Numbered from the stretch's first letter, positions 1 through 6,949 are shown. The stretch: DNA of 63,462 nt from an uncultured Bacillota bacterium (GCA_948907985.1 CAQWMM010000006.1:1-63462); one strand, 5' to 3'. Notes: generated from the letters alone by a model not told the origin. Made by a program: numbers and translations.

Positions 1-1010
1 GGCAGGTTAATCGCCGCCAGCTGCTCGGCGCGTTTGTTAACCAGCTCTTGAAGGGGCAGCACCTCATAGCGAATCCCCAGGTTGGCGGCCAGCTTGGCGG
101 CGCACTCCTGGGTGGCCTCGCTGTTATAGCGCGTAGGCATATTGACGCCCAACACGTTTTCTTTGCCCAGGGCGGCGGTCAGCAGGCAGGCGTTCAGGCA
201 GGAATCAATCCCGCCGGACAGGCCGATTACGGCGCGTTTAATCCCCAGATTGGCGGAATACTCGCGGATGGCCTGTACCAGGCCGTTGTAGAGCGCCTCG
301 GTGCTGTCGGTTTGAGGTATTTCCTGCGGTTGGCCGGGCTGCTCGGTATCAAAAATCAGCAAGTCTTCGACAAACTGGGGCGCGGCGGCTGCCAGTTCGC
401 CTTGCGGGCTGAAGACGGCGCTGCCGCCGTCATAAACATAAACCGGCTTGCCGGCGTCCTGCACGCCAACATGGTTGACGTAGAGCAGCGTTTTGCCATA
501 GGTTTTGGCAAAGGCGGCGAAGCTTTGGTAAAACTGGGGCGTTTTTTCCTGCACAAAGAACGAGGTGGCCAGCTTTAGCACCAGCGGGGCGGCGGGCTGG
601 CTTTGCTGTTCGGTCAGCAGGGCAAAATCCAGCTGTTGGCCGTTAACCTTGGTTTTAAATGTGCCGGCGGGGGATGAAAGCTGGCCGCCGTTTTGCGCCA
701 CATAAATGGCGCTGGTGGGGGATTGTCCCCCGTCGGGGGTCTTCACCAGGCCGACGCTGCCGAAGACTACCACCGCGCCGTTCAGCTGGGTGCTGGCGGC
801 AATCAGTTTTTGGTTATACTTCTGAATTTCGGCCATTAGGCCGGGGCTGGCCCAGGCCTGGCCCAGAAAGCTGCCGCTCATGGCCAGTTCCGGGAAGACA
901 ATTAAATCGGCCTGCTGTTTTGCGGCCCGGCGGCAAAAATCCATCATAGTTTGAAAGTTAACGTCCGGCCGGCCGGCGCGGACTTTGATTTGGGCGAGGG
1001 CTATTTTCAT
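1..1010 (-). CDS. nadE: NAD+ synthetase with degenerate amidase domain (partial)
   Basis: Reading leftward from ATG at 1010, after AAAGGAC, the protein has an N-terminal carbon-nitrogen hydrolase domain and then an ATP-pyrophosphatase domain with the P-loop GLSGGIDS near 236-240. It makes NAD+ from deamido-NAD+ with ATP, in the cytoplasm. The 3' end lies outside the window. Of the glutaminase triad only the Glu of VFPELAMSGSF is visible. The region that normally holds the Lys loop is shortened, and the usual ICED nucleophile segment reads FALLTEQQ, with no Cys. I infer that the enzyme uses free ammonia rather than glutamine. The synthetase assignment is firm; loss of glutaminase activity is inference. 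Confidence 0.9.
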   Translation of the reverse strand, partial: MKIALAQIKVRAGRPDVNFQTMMDFCRRAAKQQADLIVFPELAMSGSFLGQAWASPGLMAEIQKYNQKLIAASTQLNGAVVVFGSVGLVKTPDGGQSPTSAIYVAQNGGQLSSPAGTFKTKVNGQQLDFALLTEQQSQPAAPLVLKLATSFFVQEKTPQFYQSFAAFAKTYGKTLLYVNHVGVQDAGKPVYVYDGGSAVFSPQGELAAAAPQFVEDLLIFDTEQPGQPQEIPQTDSTEALYNGLVQAIREYSANLGIKRAVIGLSGGIDSCLNACLLTAALGKENVLGVNMPTRYNSEATQECAAKLAANLGIRYEVLPLQELVNKRAEQLAAINL

Positions 1011-1054
1011 AATTTTTTGTCCTTTCATGAAAATAATTTTTTTAAAAATTTAAG

Positions 1055-1083
1055 TTGACAAACTGGCAAAACTGAACTATAAT
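1055..1083 (+). promoter_or_regulatory. Antisense promoter of cassette A1
   Basis: TTGACA, 17 bp, TATAAT. It points into the 3' end of the minus-strand peptide gene at 1178-1267 and lies in the upstream region of nadE, on the opposite strand. Confidence 0.8.
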
Positions 1084-1089
1084 ATTTAT

Positions 1090-1185
1090 AGAAATGAAAA
1101 GAGGTATTCGCTCGCAGCGGCTGCCCCTCTGAATTTAGCTATAAATAGCCGCGGTCTTTGGTAGGAGAGCGGCTATTTTATTTGC
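1090..1185 (+). ncRNA. Predicted antisense RNA of cassette A1
   Basis: An RNA of about 95 nt is predicted from the promoter at 1055-1083 to the hairpin AAATAGCCGC (1143-1152) / GCGGCTATTT (1169-1178) followed by a T-rich stretch. It overlaps the 3' end of the toxin-like mRNA on the other strand. Its first bases (GAAAAGAGGTATTCGCTC) resemble the leader of the sense mRNA. Start and end are inferred. Confidence 0.6.
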
Positions 1186-1267
1186 TATTATTTTTCAAAA
1201 ATTCTGTTACCTGTATTGCCAGCTGAATAGCTTGCATAACCAGGGCAGCAATGTTTATCCAAATCAT
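1178..1267 (-). CDS. Small peptide, MIWI family (cassette A1)
   Basis: A 29-codon ORF starts MIWINIAALVMQAIQLA, continues IQVTEFLKNNSK and is preceded by AAGGGGGTG eight bases before ATG. The first 22 residues can form one amphipathic or membrane-seeking helix with a charged tail. A paralog at 57639-57734 differs at a few positions and keeps the same leader hairpins, so the reading frame is conserved. The antisense promoter at 1055-1083 faces it. A type I toxin-like peptide is the best reading. The family itself is not one I can name. Confidence 0.75.
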   Translation of the reverse strand: MIWINIAALVMQAIQLAIQVTEFLKNNSK

Positions 1268-1395
1268 TGCAACACCCCCTTATTCTCCTATGTAAGCGAG
1301 AGAGGGGATACGTCACCCTCTCTGCACTTCACTTGCGTGTCGTGGTTCCTGGAGGGGCAGCCGCATATTGAGCGAATATTCTCTTTTCACGGTTT

Positions 1396-1424
1396 ATTTT
1401 AACATACAATATGCCAAAAAGCAA
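1396..1424 (-). promoter_or_regulatory. Promoter of the MIWI peptide (cassette A1)
   Basis: On the minus strand TTGCTT, 17 bp, TAAAAT. The -10 box and the leader that follows align with the E2 cassette, where the -35 box is a perfect TTGACA, so this copy may be weaker. Confidence 0.55.
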
Positions 1425-1455
1425 GCCTGCATAAAGATATACAGTGCTTGCTTTT
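1416..1455. terminator. Bidirectional hairpin beside cassette A1
   Basis: AAAAAGCAAGC and GCTTGCTTTT form a hairpin around 1416-1455. A closely related hairpin follows the SLH gene at 6039-6075. It would insulate A1 from A2. Confidence 0.5.
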
Positions 1456-1503
1456 GTCAAGCAAAAAAAATTGAAAATTTTGCCAAAAACATCTTGATAA
1501 ATA
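1453..1503. repeat. 51-bp direct repeat, copy 1 (array A boundary)
   Basis: This copy is identical over 51 bp to 1885-1935. It contains a leftward TTGACA-like box (TGTCAA on the plus strand) and the rightward -35 box TTGATA of cassette A2. Confidence 0.9.
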
Positions 1504-1522
1504 TGTTTGTTAAAGGTAAAAT
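1494..1522 (+). promoter_or_regulatory. Promoter of cassette A2
   Basis: TTGATA, 17 bp, TAAAAT. The transcript would begin near 1529, just before a hairpin CTGTTCTC/GAGAACAG (1531-1555). Confidence 0.75.
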
Positions 1523-1616
1523 ATAAATGGCTGTTCTCAAAGTGGACGAGAACAGCAGGCACCACAAAATAACGGTAGGCGGTTAGTCAATATCTCCCGA
1601 AAGGGGGTGAGGCTCT

Positions 1617-1700
1617 GTGCCAATTAAGCTGACATTTCATATTGGAAACTTCAAAATTTCCATTGAGATAAAGTTTAGACATAGCAACAACCGCCACTAG
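1617..1700 (+). CDS. Small peptide, IRI/IE family (cassette A2)
   Basis: A GTG start is preceded by AAAGGGGGTGAGG and opens a 27-residue peptide: MPIKLTFHIGNFKISIE then IKFRHSNNRH. Hydrophobic residues alternate with polar ones around a fixed Gly and an Ile-Glu pair, so the pattern looks like a beta strand rather than a membrane helix. Three paralogs exist in the window (6218, 29743, 57281). The stop codon lies inside the terminator stem. The antisense promoter at 1864-1892 faces it. I do not recognise the family; the setting suggests a type I toxin or regulatory peptide. Confidence 0.7.
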   Translation: MPIKLTFHIGNFKISIEIKFRHSNNRH

Positions 1701-1857
1701 TCGCATAGTAGCGGTTGTAAATTAAATTTATTTATAACACTGTTTTGAGGCTAACCGCTTATCAGTGGGGCTATGTGAACACTTAGCGATTAGCAAGGCC
1801 ACAGGCCGCAGCTAGAGCTTAGTGAGAACTAATCCCAGAGCGTAGCGATGGGGCTTT
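1683..1857 (-). ncRNA. Predicted antisense RNA of cassette A2
   Basis: Expected from the minus promoter at 1864-1892 down to the hairpin ACAACCGC (1687-1694) / GCGGTTGT (1711-1718). At about 175 nt it is longer than the other antisense RNAs and carries extra hairpins. It contains GATAAGCGGTTAGCC, matching the GCGGTTAG of its own cassette's sense leader. Confidence 0.5.
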
Positions 1858-1863
1858 TTTTAT

Positions 1864-1892
1864 ATTATAATACGCATCAATACCTTTGTCAA
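1864..1892 (-). promoter_or_regulatory. Antisense promoter of cassette A2
   Basis: On the minus strand TTGACA, 17 bp, TATAAT. Its -35 box lies in the second copy of the 51-bp repeat. Confidence 0.8.
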
Positions 1893-1935
1893 GCAAAAAA
1901 AATTGAAAATTTTGCCAAAAACATCTTGATAAATA
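1885..1935. repeat. 51-bp direct repeat, copy 2 (array A boundary)
   Basis: Identical to 1453-1503, with a repeat period of 432 bp. It joins cassette A2 to element A3 and supplies the -35 boxes of the divergent promoters at 1864-1892 and 1926-1954. Confidence 0.9.
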
Positions 1936-1954
1936 CTTTAGTTAGCATTATAAT
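1926..1954 (+). promoter_or_regulatory. Rightward promoter of element A3
   Basis: TTGATA, 17 bp, TATAAT. Confidence 0.7.
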
Positions 1955-2105
1955 ATTAATGTATCCCGTTGTTTTATAGTGTCCGGGGCAACAAAAAAAG
2001 TAGCGGCAGGGGCTGAGGTATTCGCAGTACCCCAGGCCCCCTATGCAGGCTGCCGAACCAGCCATACACAACTGCTTTTTTGTGCAAGTACCACTACCAG
2101 TTATT
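1955..2105. ncRNA. Structured element A3 between convergent promoters
   Basis: About 150 bp lie between two convergent consensus promoters. I find no short ORF with a ribosome site on either strand. The sequence folds strongly: an outer CGGCAG/CTGCCG stem encloses a GGGGCTGAGGTA/TACCCCAGGCCCC stem. It could be a non-coding RNA pair or a cassette that has lost its peptide. Confidence 0.45.
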
Positions 2106-2134
2106 ATTATAATATAACTGTATTCTTTTTGCAA
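2106..2134 (-). promoter_or_regulatory. Leftward promoter of element A3
   Basis: On the minus strand TTGCAA, 17 bp, TATAAT. Confidence 0.7.
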
Positions 2135-2268
2135 TCGTTTTTTCTATAAAAGCGGTTGTGTGGTGCTGTGCTTTAGAAGTATAATCCCTCCTGAAAGGGT
2201 TTTCTATGCGTGTGTGGGTGAATTATGCCTGCGCGCGTATTTTTTGTTGTCTTGGTGGCCGATACCTT

Positions 2269-2316
2269 GGGGCGGTTTTTAAAGGTCAACCCAACTCCTT
2301 CCTTGAAAAACGCCCC
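2269..2316 (+). promoter_or_regulatory. Leader hairpin before the 2369 gene
   Basis: GGGGCGGTTTTT (2269-2280) pairs with AAAAACGCCCC (2306-2316) about 50 bases before the gene start. It may be an attenuator or simply a terminator of upstream transcription. A TATAAT box lies at about 2181-2186, with only a weak -35. Confidence 0.35.
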
Positions 2317-2368
2317 TTTGGTGTTTTGGCTGTCAAGATACAAAAAAATTTTAGGAGGTTATATAATA

Positions 2369-3223
2369 ATGAAGAAGAAAATTTTTACTGTGCTGGCGCT
2401 GGCGGTTATGCTGGCGCTAAGTATGGCGCCTGCGGCTTGGGCGGCGGGAGGTTATGCCTCTTTGACCTTGACTGCCGATATAGGCACTGGTATGCCGGGG
2501 AAAGTCGATTTTTCCGCAATGAAGATGACAAAGACAACAGTTACAATGTGTGAGGATAGGCCGACCTCGGAAGAGGGCGTATATATTCATAATGAATATT
2601 CGCAGGGCGTTACGCTTATAACTTTGCGCCGCGGCAGCCGGGTAAGGATTAGCAGCGGGCTTGCTGAAGTTGGGAGCAGCTCGTTGTATATACCGTTTGT
2701 TAATGTGATTTATGAAAATGGCGCATACCATTTTGTGGATGGTGATCGCGATTCTGCAAAGCTCTATGCCGGCACAGCGGATGATAATTTTGCTGTTAGA
2801 GAGGGTTTTATGTCTTCGGGCATAGATGAAGACGGTAATCGTATTTTAATTGTTTTGGAAGACGACGGCAGCCAGAAAATTAAAATTAAGCTGAACGGCA
2901 AACGGCTGAATTTCCCGCAGGCTCCGTATATGGCGAATGATACAACTATGGTGCCAATGCGCGCGATTTTTGAGGCGTTGGACGCGGCGGTGGAATATGA
3001 CGCGGCCAGTCAGAAGATTACGGCTACCAAAGGGGATACGGTTATTGAGCTGGTTTTGGGCGAAAAAGCGGCCAAGAAGAACGGTGAGGGTATCGCGCTG
3101 GACGCGCCGGCGGTTACCAAAAACGGAAATACTATGGTGCCGCTGCGTTTTGTAGCCGAGGCTTTGCAGGCACAGGTAGACTGGGATAATGCCAGCCAGA
3201 CCATTACCATAACATTGGAATAA
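2369..3223 (+). CDS. Secreted copper-amine-oxidase N-domain protein
   Basis: The start ATG at 2369 follows TTAGGAGG. The 284-residue product has a signal peptide of about 24 residues ending in APAAWA. The middle, about 25-170, is not recognised. The C-terminal third, about 175-284, contains two copies of the short motif TTMVPMRAIFEALDA / NTMVPLRFVAEALQA typical of copper amine oxidase-like domain 1 (PF07833), a family common in surface proteins of Clostridia. No catalytic amine oxidase domain is present, so the fold probably serves surface attachment or protein binding. The next gene starts 28 bp downstream and may be co-transcribed. Confidence 0.8.
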   Translation: MKKKIFTVLALAVMLALSMAPAAWAAGGYASLTLTADIGTGMPGKVDFSAMKMTKTTVTMCEDRPTSEEGVYIHNEYSQGVTLITLRRGSRVRISSGLAEVGSSSLYIPFVNVIYENGAYHFVDGDRDSAKLYAGTADDNFAVREGFMSSGIDEDGNRILIVLEDDGSQKIKIKLNGKRLNFPQAPYMANDTTMVPMRAIFEALDAAVEYDAASQKITATKGDTVIELVLGEKAAKKNGEGIALDAPAVTKNGNTMVPLRFVAEALQAQVDWDNASQTITITLE

Positions 3224-3251
3224 ACACTTCTTTATGAAAGGATTGGGATTT

Positions 3252-6014
3252 ATGAGGAAAAGGTTATTAATTTTGTTAATGGCCGTCTTTATGTTGTTTG
3301 GGCTTGCGCCTGGTGCGGCTTTGGCGGACATTACTGGCAGTACTGATGATGGTACTGTTACTTGGGTTTTTACGGATGACGGCACGCTGACGTTTAGCGG
3401 TACTGGTGAAGTGCCGCATGGAGATATTTGGAGCGCAGATGTTGATAGAGATAATGTAAAAAGGGTAGTTCTCAATGCCGGTATTACTGGTATTGGTTCG
3501 GAGGCTTTTTCTCATTGCGGCAGTTTAACAAGTATTGAAATTCCTGATTCTGTTACCAGTATTGGTGCAAATGCCTTTTATGCTTGCCGTAGTTTAAAAA
3601 ACATAAATATTCCAAATAGCGTTACCAGTATTGGAAATCATGCTTTCTCTATTTGCAGTAGTTTAACAAGCGTAACAATACCGAATAGTATTACCGATAT
3701 CAGTAGTGGTGCTTTTTCTAATTGCAGTAGTTTAACAAGTATAACCATACCGGATAGTGTTACCAGTATTGCAAGTCATGCTTTTTATAGTTGTTACAAT
3801 TTAACAAGTATAACTATACCGGATGGTGTTGCTGGTACTGGTATTGGTATTAGCACTTTTGAAGATTGCCGCAGTTTAACAAGCATAATCATACCGGATG
3901 GTGTAATCAGTATTGGAGAATCAGCTTTTAAAAATTGCCGCGACTTAACAAGTATATATATACCAGATAGCGTTACCAGTATTGGAAGCAATGCGTTTGA
4001 GTATTGTCAAAGTTTAACGAACTTAACCATACCGGACAGTGTTACCAGTATCGGACCCGATGCTTTTCGTAATTGCAGCAATTTAACAAGCATAACCATA
4101 CCAGATGGTATTACTGGTATTTATTCTTGTGTTTTTCTTGATTGCAGTAGTTTAATAAACATAACAATCCCGGATAGTGTTACCAGTATTGGGAATTATG
4201 CTTTTTCTGGTTGCAGTAGCTTAACGGGCATAACAATCACGAATAGTGTTACCAGTATTGGTGAAATGGCTTTTAACAATTGCCGCAGTTTAACAAGTAT
4301 AGATATACCAAATAGTGTTACCGATATCAAAGAAGGTGTTTTTTTAAGTTGTGCAAGCTTAACAAGTGTTAAAATCCCGGATGGTGTTACTAGTATTGGT
4401 GCCTACGCTTTTTCATTCTGTGAAAAATTAAGTGATGTTTATTATGGCGGTACAAAAAGTGAGTGGGAAAAAATTACCATAGGGGAAACCAATGAATGTT
4501 TAACAAATGCAACAATTCATTTTAATGATAATCCTGACAACCCTGACAACCCGGACAACGTACCGGTTACCAATGTTACTCTGAATAAAACCGCTTTGAA
4601 TTTGGCAATCGGCGATAACGCGACATTGACTGCTACGGTTGCGCCAGATAACGCCACCAATAAAAAAGTTACATTCACCAGCAATAATGACAAAATTGCC
4701 ACAGTGGACGCAAACGGCAAGGTAACGGCTTTGGCGGCTGGCAATGCCACAATCACCGCCACCACTGCGGACGGCAACAAAACAGCCACCTGCACCGTAA
4801 CCGTTACCGAGAAAAAAATCCCGGTGGAAAGCGTAACTTTGGATAAAACCGCTTTGACGCTGGAGGTCAGAACCGCCGAGCAACTGAACGCCGCCGTTTT
4901 GCCAGCCGACGCGACCAATAAAACTGTTACCTGGACAACCAGCAATGACACAGTAGCTGCTGTTGATAAAGACGGCAAGGTAACGGCGGTTGGCAAAGGC
5001 ACAGCAGTTATCACTGCCACAGCTGGCGACAAAAAGACCGAGTGTACCGTAACCGTTACGGCGGACAAGGTTTATACCATTACTTTTGATACCAACGGCG
5101 GCAAACTGGCAAATGGCGTTAGCAATCCGGATTATGTAACCAGGGGCGAGGGTTACAAAATGCCGACCGCAACCAGGAGCAGCTACACATTGCAGCACTG
5201 GGCAATCGGCGCTAAAGACAGCCAAACTATCGCTAAAGCCAACGAAACTTACACATTCACTGCGGATACTACGGTTTATGCCGTTTGGCAGTATAACGGC
5301 GGCGGGGGCGGCGGCCACAGCGGCGGCAACCGCAAGCCTGCGCAGGAAAAACCGGAACAACCCACCAAGCCGACTACGCCCGAAAAGCCCGGAACAACCA
5401 CAACCAAACCGAGCGGCACGGTTACCGCGCTGAACATCAACAACGTATTTGCGGACGTTAAAAATGGCGAGTGGTACTCCGAGGCGGTGGCCTATGTTTA
5501 CAACAAAGGCATGATGAACGGCACCGAAAAGGGCTTTGAACTGAACGCCGCCACCACCCGCGCTATGCTGGTTACCATGCTTTACCGTTTGGAGGGCGAA
5601 CCGAACACCGGCAATGCCAACTTCAGCGACGTAGCCGACGGCCAGTGGTTCAGCAAGGCGATTGCCTGGGCCAGCTCTAACGGCGTAGTTAAAGGCTATG
5701 AGAATGGCGACGCGCAGCTAGTCCCGAACGGAGTGAGGGGCATGTTCGGCCCCAACGACGCAATCACCCGCGAACAGCTGGCGGCGGTACTCTACCGCTA
5801 TGCGCAGGCTAAAGGGTTGGATGTTTCCGCCAAAGGCAGCCTGACCAACTTCAGCGATAGCAGCAAAGTTAGCGGCTGGGCAGCCGAAGCTATGCAGTGG
5901 GCAGTCGGCGCAGGCATTATTAATGGAGATAATGGCGCGCTGAAACCGCAGGGCAACGCCACCCGCGCGGAAGTAGCCATGATGATTATGAGATTTAGTG
6001 AGAATATTAAGTAA
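3252..6014 (+). CDS. BspA-type LRR surface protein with SLH anchor
   Basis: I chose ATG 3252 because AAAGGA sits nine bases upstream; ATG 3234 has no site. The 920-residue product begins with a signal peptide ending GAALA. About 16 repeats of the LRR_5/BspA type (IPDSVTSIG..AF..C.SLT) run from about 75 to 410. Two bacterial Ig-like Big_2 domains follow (about 435-600), then an InlB B-repeat-like segment (about 610-680), a Gly-rich and Pro/Thr-rich linker, and three SLH domains (about 735-915). It should be secreted and held on the wall by pyruvylated polymers. BspA repeats often mediate adhesion. The second SLH domain carries an unusual insert before MFGPNDAITREQ. Confidence 0.9.
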   Translation: MRKRLLILLMAVFMLFGLAPGAALADITGSTDDGTVTWVFTDDGTLTFSGTGEVPHGDIWSADVDRDNVKRVVLNAGITGIGSEAFSHCGSLTSIEIPDSVTSIGANAFYACRSLKNINIPNSVTSIGNHAFSICSSLTSVTIPNSITDISSGAFSNCSSLTSITIPDSVTSIASHAFYSCYNLTSITIPDGVAGTGIGISTFEDCRSLTSIIIPDGVISIGESAFKNCRDLTSIYIPDSVTSIGSNAFEYCQSLTNLTIPDSVTSIGPDAFRNCSNLTSITIPDGITGIYSCVFLDCSSLINITIPDSVTSIGNYAFSGCSSLTGITITNSVTSIGEMAFNNCRSLTSIDIPNSVTDIKEGVFLSCASLTSVKIPDGVTSIGAYAFSFCEKLSDVYYGGTKSEWEKITIGETNECLTNATIHFNDNPDNPDNPDNVPVTNVTLNKTALNLAIGDNATLTATVAPDNATNKKVTFTSNNDKIATVDANGKVTALAAGNATITATTADGNKTATCTVTVTEKKIPVESVTLDKTALTLEVRTAEQLNAAVLPADATNKTVTWTTSNDTVAAVDKDGKVTAVGKGTAVITATAGDKKTECTVTVTADKVYTITFDTNGGKLANGVSNPDYVTRGEGYKMPTATRSSYTLQHWAIGAKDSQTIAKANETYTFTADTTVYAVWQYNGGGGGGHSGGNRKPAQEKPEQPTKPTTPEKPGTTTTKPSGTVTALNINNVFADVKNGEWYSEAVAYVYNKGMMNGTEKGFELNAATTRAMLVTMLYRLEGEPNTGNANFSDVADGQWFSKAIAWASSNGVVKGYENGDAQLVPNGVRGMFGPNDAITREQLAAVLYRYAQAKGLDVSAKGSLTNFSDSSKVSGWAAEAMQWAVGAGIINGDNGALKPQGNATRAEVAMMIMRFSENIK

Positions 6015-6038
6015 TATAGATAGAAATGAACAAAAAAG

Positions 6039-6075
6039 CAAGCCTACGCAAAAATGCGTGGGCTTGCTTTTTGGA
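6039..6075. terminator. Terminator after the LRR-SLH gene
   Basis: AAGCAAGCC...GGCTTGCTTTTT forms a long perfect stem with an AAAA loop and T-tracts on both strands. Confidence 0.85.
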
Positions 6076-6123
6076 TTGGCAACTTATGAAAAGTAAGAAT
6101 TTGTAATTTTGTGTAAAAAATAC

Positions 6124-6152
6124 TTGACCTCAAAGGTTGGTAGCAGTAAAAT
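6124..6152 (+). promoter_or_regulatory. Promoter of cassette B1
   Basis: TTGACC, 17 bp, TAAAAT. The expected leader AAGGCATCGTAAAATAAC leads into GGCGGCTGG. Confidence 0.75.
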
Positions 6153-6217
6153 ATAAATAAGGCATCGTAAAATAACGGTAGGCGGCTGGTCGAATCCCTC
6201 GAAAGGGGGTGATGACT

Positions 6218-6292
6218 ATGATTCGGATAACTCTGAACTTTGGTTTTATAAGTATTATAATAGAGTTTGAACGAAGAAAAACCCGCCACTAG
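6218..6292 (+). CDS. Small peptide, IRI/IE family (cassette B1)
   Basis: The 24-residue peptide MIRITLNFGFISIIIEFE then RRKTRH follows AAAGGGGGTGATGACT. It shares the Gly and Ile-Glu signature with 1617, 29743 and 57281. Its last residues RRKTRH and stop are encoded by the same bases as in the 29743 cassette, because they overlap the conserved terminator stem. An antisense promoter at 6363-6391 faces it. Function unknown; type I toxin-like by architecture. Confidence 0.7.
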   Translation: MIRITLNFGFISIIIEFERRKTRH

Positions 6293-6356
6293 GCCACAGT
6301 GGCAGGTTTTAATTAAACCTATAACATAACGGCCAGCCGCTTATTAGCGGTGCCTT
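6276..6356 (-). ncRNA. Predicted antisense RNA of cassette B1
   Basis: It would run from the minus promoter at 6363-6391 to the hairpin at 6279-6309 (AAACC.GCCACT / AGTGGC.GGTTT). The leader AGGCACCGC...GCGGCTGGCC shares GCGGCTGG with the sense leader, and its CCGTTAT can pair with ATAACGG in the sense leader. Confidence 0.6.
6279..6309. terminator. Shared bidirectional terminator of cassette B1
   Basis: Stem AAACC.GCCACT / AGTGGC.GGTTT with T-rich flanks on both strands. The peptide stop codon TAG lies in the loop side of the stem. Confidence 0.7.
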
Positions 6357-6362
6357 TTCTAT

Positions 6363-6391
6363 ATTATAATAGAAAAACTGCCAAAAGTCAA
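6363..6391 (-). promoter_or_regulatory. Antisense promoter of cassette B1
   Basis: On the minus strand TTGACT, 17 bp, TATAAT. Confidence 0.8.
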
Positions 6392-6430
6392 GATGATTCT
6401 GAAAGCCTACACATAAAATTTGCGGGCTTG
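6363..6430. repeat. Array B boundary repeat, copy 1
   Basis: About 67 bp that match 6788-6854 at roughly 85 percent. It contains the antisense promoter of B1 and ends in AAATTTGCGGGCT. Confidence 0.8.
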
Positions 6431-6455
6431 CTGTTTTATTAAAGAGAGAAAAAAG

Positions 6456-6484
6456 TTGAAAAATGACCAATAGTATGATATACT
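6456..6484 (+). promoter_or_regulatory. Promoter of cassette B2
   Basis: TTGAAA, 17 bp, TATACT. Confidence 0.7.
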
Positions 6485-6618
6485 AAAATACACAAAGGCT
6501 GAAAAACAAATTGGCGGTTAGCCCTCGGGAAAACAAATATGCCCAAGTGATTGGCGTGTAGTTGGAAAAACGAGGGATTGGGGCCCTCTCCACTTTGTAC
6601 GGCGGGGAGGTGATACTT

Positions 6619-6702
6619 ATGTCTTTTTTAGAAGTGTCCGCGCTTTTAATGCTGCTTTTGGCAGTAGCGGATTTCGCTATTAAGCATAGTAAAAGGAAAT
6701 AA
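6619..6702 (+). CDS. Small hydrophobic holin-like peptide (cassette B2)
   Basis: The 27-residue peptide MSFLEVSALLMLLLAVAD then FAIKHSKRK starts after GGGGAGGTGATACTT. It has one membrane helix and a basic tail, as in the short holin-like type I toxins of Bacillota. The leader is long (about 130 nt) with several stems. An antisense promoter at 6788-6816 faces it and a shared hairpin lies just past the stop codon. Membrane toxin-like by analogy; no test is possible from the sequence. Confidence 0.75.
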   Translation: MSFLEVSALLMLLLAVADFAIKHSKRK

Positions 6703-6781
6703 CCGCCCTCTCACCAAAAGAATGCGGTTATTTTTTAACTAAATTCCCGTGGGCTGACCCGATTTGCGGATCAGTCTTTGT
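6690..6781 (-). ncRNA. Predicted antisense RNA of cassette B2
   Basis: From the minus promoter at 6788-6816 to the hairpin at 6697-6733. Its leader ACACAAAGACTGA...CACGGGAA mirrors the sense leader ACACAAAGGCTGA...CTCGGGAA. Confidence 0.6.
6697..6733. terminator. Shared terminator of cassette B2
   Basis: AAATAACCGC (6697-6706) pairs with GCGGTTATTT (6724-6733), followed by TTTT. Confidence 0.8.
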
Positions 6782-6787
6782 GTTTTT

Positions 6788-6816
6788 ATTATAATAGAAA
6801 CACTGCTAAAAGTCAA
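6788..6816 (-). promoter_or_regulatory. Antisense promoter of cassette B2
   Basis: On the minus strand TTGACT, 17 bp, TATAAT. Confidence 0.8.
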
Positions 6817-6854
6817 GATAATTTTGCAAACCTGCATACAAAATTTGCGGGCTG
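6788..6854. repeat. Array B boundary repeat, copy 2
   Basis: Direct repeat of 6363-6430, 425 bp away. Together the copies flank cassette B2. Confidence 0.8.
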
Positions 6855-6920
6855 TGTATACGGCTAAACTTTTTAATATTTTTTATTATGAAATTGTGTC
6901 ATTATTTTAAAAAATTCAGT

Positions 6921-6949
6921 TGTAATTGTTGCGCAAATAGTTTATTATA
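6921..6949 (+). promoter_or_regulatory. Promoter of the malic enzyme-fumarase operon
   Basis: TTGTAA, 17 bp, TATTAT. About 85 bases of leader follow, with two small hairpins (AGAAG...CTTCT and TGCAG...CTGCA). Confidence 0.55.

Noticed and set aside
1889..2134. 81-codon minus frame starting MQKEYSYIII
   Set aside because: It reads through two promoters and the 51-bp repeat and has no ribosome site; its codons include the -10 box.
2206..2553. 115-codon plus frame before and into the 2369 gene
   Set aside because: The overlapping frame at 2369 has a signal peptide, PF07833 motifs and AGGAGG; this one has none.
3490..4420. Regular DNA repeats of about 69 bp, at first sight like a CRISPR array
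   Set aside because: The repeats are in frame and encode BspA leucine-rich repeats; there are no unique spacers and no cas genes.
4500..5360. 286-codon minus frame inside the LRR-SLH gene
   Set aside because: Shadow of the Ig-like and Pro/Thr-rich coding region.
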